DNA of 52,965 bases from a virus: positions 1 to 52,965 of the IMG/VR virus record IMGVR_UViG_3300028743_000008; one strand, given 5' to 3'. The stretch's first letter is position 1, and each line of letters begins with the position of its first letter. The notes beneath the pieces are model-generated. The model was given only the letters and a program-made list of their open reading frames with translations, was not told the DNA's origin and did not search any database. Positions 20,935-30,500 of the stretch are shown piece after piece. The translations under genes and the position numbers were made by a program.

Positions 20935-23900
20935 ATGGACCCTGTAAAATATTCAGACCTGATTCAACCGGACGACTCCCTAACTGAGTTCATCCGCCTG
21001 GCTGGGGAAGTAAAGACTTCTTTGGTAGACTTACAAAGCACGGTTAAAAGGAGTGCCGAGGAAACAGCTACGTCGCTAAAGAAGACTAGTGGAGCAACCG
21101 CGGAGGGGCGCCAGGAGATTAAGAAGTCTACTGACGAAGCGTCTCGTTTGTCTAGGGCTCAAAAGGAATTGGCCTTAGCCACTTCCGACGTAGGTGCTAA
21201 GATACAGGAGCTTAAGGTTCTTACGGCTCAGGCAAACTCTGAGAACAGAACGATGGCGCAGTATGTAAATACTACGTCTACTTCGTATGCCAATATGAAG
21301 GCGGAGCTAAAAGCCGCTAAAGACGAGTTAGCGGGGATGTCCGCTCAGCAAGTTATCAGTTCGACCCAGGCCTCTCAGTTAATAGCCAGGGTTCTACAAC
21401 TGCAAAGTGGGATAAAAGACTTCGACGAGATGTTACGTCAACAAGTGGTGACGCAAAAAGAGGCTAATCAGACTAGTAGTGAAGCCACGTCGCTTAATGC
21501 GGCCAGAACCTCCGAGTTAGCTAAGCAGATCGCCCTTGAAGAAAGGCTAGCCTATGCTAAATCCGACGAGAATAGGCAGTCTATGCTTCTCAACGCTCAG
21601 ATAAGGGAGGCAACACAGGTCTCTAAGTTGGAGGCTACGATCAACTCCGAAAAAGAGGGATCGTATAATAGCCTTAGCGCACAATACAGTTTGAATAAGA
21701 TACGTCTTAATGCGATGTCCGATGAGGAACGTAAGAACGTAGCAACAGGTGGCCAACTTGAGAAGCAGACACTTGCGATAAGGGAGTCTATGATTAAGAT
21801 GCAGGAGGCTACGGGAATGCACACATTATCCGTCGGCAACTATGGCAAAGCTTGGGACGGCCTCGGGATGTCCGTCAATCAGATAGTCAGGGAACTACCT
21901 TCCGCTGCCATTTCTATGAATACCTTTTTCTTGGCGATCTCTAATAACGTCCCCATCATGGTGGACGAGATTCAGAGATTACGTATGCAGAATAAAGCGG
22001 CTATTGCAGAGGGAAAGCCGACGTCAAGTGTTGTAGGAGGGATCGCGAGTTCTTTGTTTAGTATGAACACTATGCTTATCCTTGTACTTACTGCTTTCAG
22101 TATGTATGGTAAACAGATAGTAGACTTTGTAGGTAGTCTTGCTGCCGGGGATTTGGGTATACTAACTATGCGAAAGGAGTTGGCCAATCTTCAAGACGAG
22201 TTAGCTAATGATACCTCTTACGGATCGCAAGTTACAAAGATAAAAAGTTTATCAGCCGAATGGAAAGCCCTAGCGGGAGACGCTAAGGGACAAAAACAAT
22301 GGATATATGATAATCAGAGTGAGTTTAAGAACTTGAATGTCTCTGTGCTCAACGTAAATGAGGCTTATAATGTATTCGTTAAAAATACAGCGGCGGTCAT
22401 AGAGTCCCTGGCACTGAGGGCTAAAGCTACCGCGGCCATGAACTTGGCTTCTAAATCGTACGAGAGTGCAATGATCAAGAAAAACGAGGAGGATTTAGAA
22501 AAAATAAACGGAAAGCCCTGGTACAAAAAGGCTCTTTCCTTCGCTATATCCTCCACACGAAATGCTTTCGGAAGCAAACACGGATCGTATGCGGAAGCGG
22601 ATAAGACTGTCGCCAATCTTTTTGGGGGAACTAGCAAAGAACTAGAGTCTGAGGGAGATAAGTACATAAAGCTATTTCAGAAGTATACGGATCAAGCCGA
22701 CAATATCCTTAGTGGCGCCGGGATAGATACGAGTCACAGAACTCCGAAAAAGGCGAAAGCCCCTAAGAAGTTAACGGACGAAACTATACCGATTATGCAG
22801 ACTTCCGCCTCCGTGCAGAAGAAGTACGAGGAGAGTATCACCGCTTTGGAGAGAGACGAGTTCGTTAAGCGTCGCCAGGAAGCAATGAATACCTATAATT
22901 CGGAGACCAGAGAGCTAGGCATAACTTACGAAAAGAATAAGAAGATACTTAATGATGGAGGTAAGCACTATAAGAAGCTAAGTAAAGAACAGATTGCCAC
23001 GCTTAATGCCACGCAGAATACGATCGTTGAGACAGTTAAGAATAAGCAATTACTTGTTACTAAGAACCTTGAGGACATCGAAAAAGATCGCCAGGTATCT
23101 TTGCTACAGATTGATGAACAAACGACTAATTTACAACTTGAGACCACTAAAAAGGGATCGGAGCAAGAGCTTAAGTTAAAGCAGAAACTGTTGAATATAG
23201 AGATGCAGATCGCTATTATTCAGAATAGTAAGAAAGCGCCGGATCAGCAATTATACGAGGGCGATATTATATCTAGCTATCAGCAAAAGGGAAATGAACT
23301 TACGGGCAGTACTAAGTTAGACGCTTTTTCCGAGCAGCAGACTGTAGACGCTAACGTCTTCAATGAGGTTCAGCGTAACGAGTACCAGGTGAATAAGTTC
23401 AAGTTAGCTCAGGAAAAAGCCCTTTGGGAGGAGAAACTTGAGTTGGCGAAGAATGGTCAGCTTAAGATGTCCGATGCCGAAAAGGACGCCGCGGTAGCTG
23501 CTATTAAAGATATAGATAAGGAGTCAAAGAAACTCGATAAGAATAGTAGCATACTTGACAAATTAGGTTTTACTACGGATCAGCAGTCCACACTTAAAAC
23601 GGTGGCTAAGGAAACGTTAACACAGCTAAGTAACATACTTCAATCTGATACGGAGCTCGCTCAAGTAGAGGTAGATACCGCTTCGAAAAAGACGCAAGCC
23701 GCTCAATCTACTTATGACGCTGAGGTTACGGCCCGGGCTAACGGGTACGCCAACAACGTGGCCACAGCTAAGAAGCAACTCGAGACGGATAAGAAGAACC
23801 AGAAAGAGAAAGAGAAACTGTTAGTGGAGTCTCAGAATAGGCAAGAGGCCCTGAACACTATTACGCAAACGTCTTCTTTGATTACGGCTTCGGCTGAATT

Positions 23901-24429
23901 ATGGAAGGCCTTTGCTACGATTCCTATCCTTGGCCCGGCTTTGGCCATTGCGGCTATAGGAACCATGTGGACGAGTTTTGCGGTAGCCAAAGTCAAAGCA
24001 AGGCAAGTTACCAAAGCTCAGGCAAACGCGAGCACTTCATACGGGGAGGGAGGTCTTGAGTTCCTTGAGGGCGGATCGCACAGTTCGGGAAACGACATAC
24101 CAATAGGTCGTAACCGTAAAGGTATGCGCAAAGCAGAAGGGGGAGAGGCTTTGGCCGTTATCAATAAACGAAACACTAACAAGTACAGAAAAGTACTTCC
24201 GGATGTTATTAAAGCTTTTAACAGGGGTGTGTTCGAAGAGAAATACGGAAATATTTTTGATAAGTCCGGGCAAAATATTAATCTGGTAGTTAATAGCAGA
24301 ACGGATGTATCAAGAATAGAAAACTCGCTAGTAGAAATAAAGAAACAGAACGCCTCTAAGATTTATACGCTTCCCGACGGAACGGTAATAGAGATCAGGG
24401 GCAATGTGAAAAGAATAATAAGAGGATAA
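20935..24429 (+). CDS. Tape measure protein
   Basis: At 1164 residues it is one of the longest genes, between tail chaperone and distal tail genes, and should set tail length. Long Glu/Lys/Gln/Ala coiled coils occupy about residues 25-290 and 580-960. Hydrophobic stretches occur near 365-400 (SSLFSMNTMLILVLTAFSMY) and 985-1020 (FATIPILGPALAIAAIGTMW). A Gly-rich C-terminal segment, GEGGLEFLEGGSHSSGNDIP, is typical of tape measures. Using about 0.15 nm per residue, the tail would be near 170 nm; this is a rough estimate. Confidence 0.9.
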   Translation: MDPVKYSDLIQPDDSLTEFIRLAGEVKTSLVDLQSTVKRSAEETATSLKKTSGATAEGRQEIKKSTDEASRLSRAQKELALATSDVGAKIQELKVLTAQANSENRTMAQYVNTTSTSYANMKAELKAAKDELAGMSAQQVISSTQASQLIARVLQLQSGIKDFDEMLRQQVVTQKEANQTSSEATSLNAARTSELAKQIALEERLAYAKSDENRQSMLLNAQIREATQVSKLEATINSEKEGSYNSLSAQYSLNKIRLNAMSDEERKNVATGGQLEKQTLAIRESMIKMQEATGMHTLSVGNYGKAWDGLGMSVNQIVRELPSAAISMNTFFLAISNNVPIMVDEIQRLRMQNKAAIAEGKPTSSVVGGIASSLFSMNTMLILVLTAFSMYGKQIVDFVGSLAAGDLGILTMRKELANLQDELANDTSYGSQVTKIKSLSAEWKALAGDAKGQKQWIYDNQSEFKNLNVSVLNVNEAYNVFVKNTAAVIESLALRAKATAAMNLASKSYESAMIKKNEEDLEKINGKPWYKKALSFAISSTRNAFGSKHGSYAEADKTVANLFGGTSKELESEGDKYIKLFQKYTDQADNILSGAGIDTSHRTPKKAKAPKKLTDETIPIMQTSASVQKKYEESITALERDEFVKRRQEAMNTYNSETRELGITYEKNKKILNDGGKHYKKLSKEQIATLNATQNTIVETVKNKQLLVTKNLEDIEKDRQVSLLQIDEQTTNLQLETTKKGSEQELKLKQKLLNIEMQIAIIQNSKKAPDQQLYEGDIISSYQQKGNELTGSTKLDAFSEQQTVDANVFNEVQRNEYQVNKFKLAQEKALWEEKLELAKNGQLKMSDAEKDAAVAAIKDIDKESKKLDKNSSILDKLGFTTDQQSTLKTVAKETLTQLSNILQSDTELAQVEVDTASKKTQAAQSTYDAEVTARANGYANNVATAKKQLETDKKNQKEKEKLLVESQNRQEALNTITQTSSLITASAELWKAFATIPILGPALAIAAIGTMWTSFAVAKVKARQVTKAQANASTSYGEGGLEFLEGGSHSSGNDIPIGRNRKGMRKAEGGEALAVINKRNTNKYRKVLPDVIKAFNRGVFEEKYGNIFDKSGQNINLVVNSRTDVSRIENSLVEIKKQNASKIYTLPDGTVIEIRGNVKRIIRG

Positions 24430-24434
24430 GGATA

Positions 24435-26693
24435 ATGAAGATACCTAAATATCAATTCTATATAAGGGAGTACACCGATGTAAATGATACGGTTTATACG
24501 GATACTCTTGTTTCGCCTGTATACAACGCCATGAATAAGAAAGTGACACGAGAGAGTAGCCAGATGTTTTTTAGGTCTACCATAAGTGGCACTATTAAAT
24601 TGGAGGGCCTGGACTTCACGGTAATGAGGAATACTAGTATTAATCATGACCTCGAGTTCAGGATATACAAGTTGAATGAAGATTCAAACGTCTATGAGGA
24701 ATATTATGTAGGTATATTCAATAAGACCGATTGTACTTTTGACTACGATAAAAAGCAATGTACTCTGGGTTTTGATACGCATGACAATTATACTAATATT
24801 CTCCTTGAGTATAGTAATTCCTATGATCTAATTAAACTAGGATGCGCGACCTCTAAGCTTACCCTACACAAGCGCCCTATTATACAATTCTACGAGTCCG
24901 GCGGTTCTGTGTTATCTAATTTCTGTGGGGGCTACTATTGGGAAACGGACGTAGCCACTTCGGAGGATGATGTTGATACCCTCGAGAATACTTACTTCTT
25001 TGCCCCTCGAAAGTCCCTTGCCGAAATAACGGTAAAGGGAGCAACGGAGCCAAAGGTCAACGGGGTATACGGAACTCTATACACCTATTTTACATATTTT
25101 GGTTCGGACCGTCTGCATACTAACGATGATTCGTATTATATGAAATGGGGATGGAGCACAGCTACGTCTAGTGTCACTCTACAGATTGTATTCAATCCAA
25201 CACCAGACACTTCTACCTTTGAAACTGTATTGTATGCAGGCACCTTCGTGAATACGGATGATCTATGGGATAATGATTTAACTTTGACTAACCCGAATAA
25301 CACTTCGGACAAGGTTACGGTAACCAATTTCCTTCAACACACTATGTATGCGCGCTTGATATTTAGTGATAACGTGACGGGAAGTACCGTTCATGATGTA
25401 CCGTCAAACGACATTATAGACACTAATTTAAACTACCCGAAGTGTTCACCTTTTACAGGTGGCGATTTCTATTGTTCTCCTTTCACGGAGGACATAAATA
25501 GGGGCTACGGGGCAAACGATCTAGGGGATTATTTCTCTCCAAATAAGCTTTTGACGATTTATCCTAAGATAGAGAGGCCTATACCATTATGTCAGGGGGG
25601 ATGGGGAAATGCTTCATTATGGTTTAACTATGGTACGGACTACATGACTACCGATCTAGCTTACCGAAAGACATATACGATGAAGGATGCCTTTTTTATT
25701 GCGGACGTAATTAAAGCATACTTGAAAAAGATAGCGCCGGACATAACGCACGAGGCTACTACTACGTATAGTCAGTTTCTCTATGGGGATACCGACCCCC
25801 TGGCCCTGGATAAGTTCTACCTGTTCATTACTCAAAAGACTAATATACTTGAAGGGGAATACGATCAGGCGGCTCAGAAAGCGCCCTTTACCTTTGAGAG
25901 TTTAATGGAGATGCTTCGCGATTGCTTTCGTTGCTATTGGTTTATCGACGATGATAAACGATTTCGTGTCGAGCATATAAGTTGGTTCATGAATGGCGGA
26001 AGCTACACAAACGATATTAAATCAATATCCATTGATACGACGGCTCTCAAGGATGCCTTTAACGGAAAGACTTTCTCCTTCATGCAGAATACGGCAACAT
26101 ATAGTAAAGACAATCTTTATAGGCGCGTAGAGTTTTCCTGGGGTGATAAAGCTGCCGAACCTTTCTTAGGCATATACATAAAGATGTTATCTAAGTATCT
26201 GAGTACTATTTCGGGGGTTAATTCGCTAAGTATATCGGATTTCACGCCGGACGTGGACTACATGTTATCTAGTCCCTCCTCATTCTCTTCTGACGGGTTT
26301 GCTCTACTGTGCCCGATAAAAAATACTGATGGGACCTTTGAGGTCCCAATCTCTGAGATCAGCTTGACTGATAGTAATGTGAATATCACGTACAAAGCTT
26401 ATGTTCAGAACGTATATGCCACCTGGGCTCACTTACTTAACTATTACCTGTACGATATGCCAGGGGATCAAGCCGAGTTCACTAACTCAGACGACACCAT
26501 AGTGCTTAGCAATACTTTGACCATAAAAGGCTTGAAGAAGTTTATGTCTCAGGATATTACGTTCAAGTCTGACATTGATCCTGACGTGAATAGCTACATT
26601 AAAACGGGGTTAGGTAACGGGCAGATAGATAGTCTTGACATTAATCTCACGACTCGAAACATAAAGGCTACATTGCTATTTGCTCCAACATAA
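24435..26693 (+). CDS. Distal tail / baseplate hub protein (putative)
   Basis: A 752-residue protein starting 5 nt after the tape measure stop. The N-terminal part (YQFYIREYTDVNDTVYT, then FDYDKKQCTLGFDTHD) reads like beta-barrel domains of distal tail proteins. Further on there are many Tyr/Asp-rich strands and a helix SLMEMLRDCFRCYWFIDDDKRFRVEHIS, as seen in tail hub proteins. It probably joins the tail tube to the fibres. The identification is by position and composition. Confidence 0.65.
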   Translation: MKIPKYQFYIREYTDVNDTVYTDTLVSPVYNAMNKKVTRESSQMFFRSTISGTIKLEGLDFTVMRNTSINHDLEFRIYKLNEDSNVYEEYYVGIFNKTDCTFDYDKKQCTLGFDTHDNYTNILLEYSNSYDLIKLGCATSKLTLHKRPIIQFYESGGSVLSNFCGGYYWETDVATSEDDVDTLENTYFFAPRKSLAEITVKGATEPKVNGVYGTLYTYFTYFGSDRLHTNDDSYYMKWGWSTATSSVTLQIVFNPTPDTSTFETVLYAGTFVNTDDLWDNDLTLTNPNNTSDKVTVTNFLQHTMYARLIFSDNVTGSTVHDVPSNDIIDTNLNYPKCSPFTGGDFYCSPFTEDINRGYGANDLGDYFSPNKLLTIYPKIERPIPLCQGGWGNASLWFNYGTDYMTTDLAYRKTYTMKDAFFIADVIKAYLKKIAPDITHEATTTYSQFLYGDTDPLALDKFYLFITQKTNILEGEYDQAAQKAPFTFESLMEMLRDCFRCYWFIDDDKRFRVEHISWFMNGGSYTNDIKSISIDTTALKDAFNGKTFSFMQNTATYSKDNLYRRVEFSWGDKAAEPFLGIYIKMLSKYLSTISGVNSLSISDFTPDVDYMLSSPSSFSSDGFALLCPIKNTDGTFEVPISEISLTDSNVNITYKAYVQNVYATWAHLLNYYLYDMPGDQAEFTNSDDTIVLSNTLTIKGLKKFMSQDITFKSDIDPDVNSYIKTGLGNGQIDSLDINLTTRNIKATLLFAPT

Positions 26694-26745
26694 AAATAAA
26701 ATGCTAAATTAGATTAAAATTATTTTCTTGGTAGGATAAATTGTC

Positions 26746-26753
26746 TATATTTG
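26746..26753 (+). promoter_or_regulatory. Probable promoter directly at the start of the tail fibre genes
   Basis: TATATTTG (26746-26753) matches TAnnTTTG and is followed by only 4 nt before the ATG at 26758. In Bacteroides promoters transcription starts just after this box, so the message could be leaderless. The -33 region is weak (TATTTTC near 26721-26727). It sits in the 64-nt gap after the 752-residue tail gene. Confidence 0.5.
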
Positions 26754-26757
26754 TGGC

Positions 26758-27543
26758 ATGATCTTATACGAGAATAATATATCGCCCTTAGCTTTTGTTG
26801 AATCCCTTGATCAGCAAAGTCAGAATAGGGATTACGCTTACGGGCAAATTGTACCTCTGTGTATGCCCGTAAACTATATTATACCCTTTCAGGTCTGCGT
26901 TTCTTCTACGATAACGGCTATAAGTAAGGTTTATCTCTGTAACGTTAACGACCTAACCGAGACGGATATTACGAGTAAGCTTACTTCGCTTTCTGTTATT
27001 ACCGAAGACGGGTATAACATAATAAAGTATAATCCGAGAGACACTTTGCTTGTAGATTCTCTTCCAGAGGGAGAATACTACTTAAGGATTGAGTCGTCTA
27101 ACGGACTTATGCTTTATTCCGAGATTATAGCCCTTACTTCTTCCTATATCGACTATACCCGTATAGAGTATTCTAATACAGTTGATCTTAAACCTAATTT
27201 TGGTATTATAAGTTTTTCCGACGGCTTCAAGTTTGTGGTATTTATAAACACTCAGTTGGGTCGGCCGGATTATACTTTTGAGGAGGAATCAGTTACTCGA
27301 CTAGGGTATACCTATGAGGAAGTTAAGACGAGTAAGAAGAAATACAATTTCAACTTTACGGCCCTTGAATACCTATGTGATGCACTAAGAGTAATATCCC
27401 TTTGTGATACTAGAAAAGTGAGTGATAAGTACGGAGATCATTATCCGAATACTTTCTCGACAACTATGTCATGGTTAGATCAAGGATATTTGGCCGAGGT
27501 AAAGGCTTCTTTCGAAGCTGATAATATAATAGCTAATATATAA
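26758..27543 (+). CDS. Short tail protein paralogous to the N-terminus of the tail fibre
   Basis: The 261-residue product aligns with the first ~265 residues of the next protein: MIL-x-x-NNISP at the start, then NRDYAYGQI against NKDYAYGEI, YIIPFQV against YILPFQV, and later ALEYLCDALRVISLCD against APEYLCDALRIVRLCD and WLDQGYLAEV in both. It therefore equals the probable tail-attachment domain without the distal fibre. The two may form a mixed ring, or this one may be a spare or adaptor. The gap to the fibre gene is 4 nt. Confidence 0.75.
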   Translation: MILYENNISPLAFVESLDQQSQNRDYAYGQIVPLCMPVNYIIPFQVCVSSTITAISKVYLCNVNDLTETDITSKLTSLSVITEDGYNIIKYNPRDTLLVDSLPEGEYYLRIESSNGLMLYSEIIALTSSYIDYTRIEYSNTVDLKPNFGIISFSDGFKFVVFINTQLGRPDYTFEEESVTRLGYTYEEVKTSKKKYNFNFTALEYLCDALRVISLCDTRKVSDKYGDHYPNTFSTTMSWLDQGYLAEVKASFEADNIIANI

Positions 27544-27547
27544 CAAT

Positions 27548-30500
27548 ATGATTTTAGTAAGCAATAATATATCACCCATACCTTTTTATGAGGACCTATC
27601 CTTTCAGGAGCACAATAAAGATTATGCCTACGGAGAGATATTTAGGTTAGTAATGCCCTCTAATTATATTCTCCCTTTTCAAGTTGTTATTGACCCTCTT
27701 ATAACAACGGTTTCTAAGATCGAGATCATTAACTTTGAGACAAATGATATTCAGGATATTACAGCTTTAATGACTGCTAGGGGGCTAACAGTTAAACAGA
27801 TGGGCGATTATAACATATTGAAATATGTGGGCGCCGATTTTGCGGGATCATTTGAAGTGGGAACTTATTATCTGAAAGTAACATTTACCCAGGGGAGTGT
27901 TCTGTACTCCGATCTGATAAATCTAGTGGATTCGGTAGATCAGTATATAAAGATAACTTACTATAACTCATTCAGTATAGGCTTTACACAGGGAACGATA
28001 GATTTCACAGAGAACTTTAAGTTCGTCGTATATCTCGATTCCCAGGTAGGAAAGCCCGAATATGATTTCGAGGAGGCTTCTCAGGCTCGAGGCGGATATA
28101 CCTTTATCGAGAGTCAGAGTAGCGTAAAGAAGCACAAGTTCATTTGCGTTGCTCCCGAGTATTTATGCGACGCCCTAAGAATAGTCAGACTTTGCGATAA
28201 TAAGGAAGTATACAGTAGGGGATTGACTTACTCCCCGACGCTCTTTAATATAGAAGTGAAATGGCTGGATCAAGGATACTTAGCCGAGGTAGACGCCGAT
28301 TTCACAACGGATACAAACATATCATCCATAGCTGGATTTTATGGGATGGCTAGCGGCTCGGATGAGCAAGGCGGCGGGGGGACAGGCGGCGACATAACTA
28401 TAGTAAAAACGACGGACTTAACTACGGCTTTAACTAATGACAATGTCTTTTCTTCTCTCAGGTCTTTGCAAGAAATCGCGAATAAATCGGTGTCTAGGTT
28501 AAACGATGATACCGTCAATGGAAATATATCCTTTGCTAAAGACATATATGTCTCGGGAAAGGCTACAGCTAGTGAGATTGATGCACCGGAGGTAAAGGGG
28601 ATGAACGGAACGTTTGCTAATTTGCTTAAGGCTGCGGCATGTACGATCGTTGGATTAGCTACGCTAGGGAGCGTCGAAGCCACTAATCTTCATTCCATAT
28701 CGGGAACGGTAGATAGTTTATACGGAAATACGGGAACTTTCCTAGGCGCTCTTTCTTCTGCGGGAATAGAGAGTTCTAAGGGCGGTTTATTCTACGGACA
28801 GTATTCTCCTTTCCCCTCGGGGTTAGGGACTTACGTGGCCGATTATGTATCACCAACATACGGGGCTCGTGTATTAGCCTATGATGGAGTCAACTACCAG
28901 AAATTATCTCTAGGACGATTAATAGGGTCCAATTTTCAGTTGAACCTAAATGCCGATGGGACGTCCAATTTTGGTGACGATTTAACGGTTTCAGGTTCAT
29001 TAACTGTGCAAGGTATAGAGAGTTCCGAGGGCGGGATATTCTACGGACAGTATCCTTCATTTCCTTTAGGTAAGGGTACTTATGTGGCTAACTATGTTTC
29101 ATCTCAGTATGGCGCACGCGTGTTGGCCTATAATGGCGCAGCCTATCAGGACCTGGCTCTTGGAGCTATGCCCACGACTAACGTCTTTTCGGAGGTGCTA
29201 AGAGCAAACGGAAATATTAATTTTGGGTACGGTATAGGAACTAGTAATTATACTAGCCAATTAACCGGTTGGAATCTAGGGGCGGACGGAAAGTTAGATG
29301 TTCGAAAAATATATTCTGACGAGATAAGCACTCAGGCGTTTACTGCACAAGTAAGTCAGGCTTTAGCAGGTTCTGATTTTCTCACAAAATCGGTAAGCAA
29401 ACTATCTTACAATTTTGTGATTCCGAGTTCTGTAGGCGGATCGTCTCAATTAATCGTAGACGATTTAGAGGGATTCCCTGCAACTCAATGTTTTGCGAAT
29501 GGCGACTATATTAGATTGCGCCCTATCAATAAGAGTGCTGGGCTAGTCATAGGCAATGCATACGGAACGATAGTGCTTGATACAACATACGGAACTAATG
29601 GCTTTCTAAACGGTACACAGGCGTATACTTTTACTGTGACTTCGCTAAGTAACGCATCAGGAATTACAGTATTCAAGGGCTCAGAAGTTTTAGATTACGG
29701 CATTTCGGGGAGTGGCTTGATCAAAAGGACTACATTAGATAGCGCGGGTAGTCCCTATATGGATATTGACACTTGGGTTACTGATCCGTCCATTTCTACC
29801 AATTATACAGTACATGCGCGATTGGGCAATCTTAGCGGTATTGCTAACTGTAGTGGATATGGATTATATTCTAACAAAGCATTCTTGACGGAAAGTATTC
29901 TTGTAGGTGATCTTACAAAGGCGGGTAACTACATGGAATACGCAGGCAACGCCCTGAATATACATGCAAATCTATATGTGACAGGTGGCAACGCAGCTAC
30001 TAATGATTCGGTTAATACCGCTATAAATAATGTTCAAATAGGTGGAACTAATTTATTTTCAGGGACAAAAGATTTAGGCGGATTAGGTACTCATGGTACG
30101 TATACAAATAATGATTATCTTGGATTCACCTCGGTAAGCTATAATGATTGGACTAGTTATTTTGATATATGCTATCAAAATGCAGCTATTAATTTTAACA
30201 TAAATCAGTATTATACCCTTTCTTTTTATGCTAAATCTACAGTGGAAGGTGACACAATACTCTCTTATTTCTACCCAAATTTAAATGATCAGATTGGTGA
30301 CGGGCATACACCAACAAACTTAACTACAGAATGGAAAAGGTATTCAATAACGTGGTATAGGCAGTACAGCGATGCTGTTGCTGTAATTGTTGCCCGTATG
30401 TACCCGGGGCATGGTAGTGGCACTGTTTCTGTATGCGGAGTGAAATTAGAGGAAGGAACAAAGGCAACTTCATGGTCACTTGCCCCATCAGAAACGCCAA

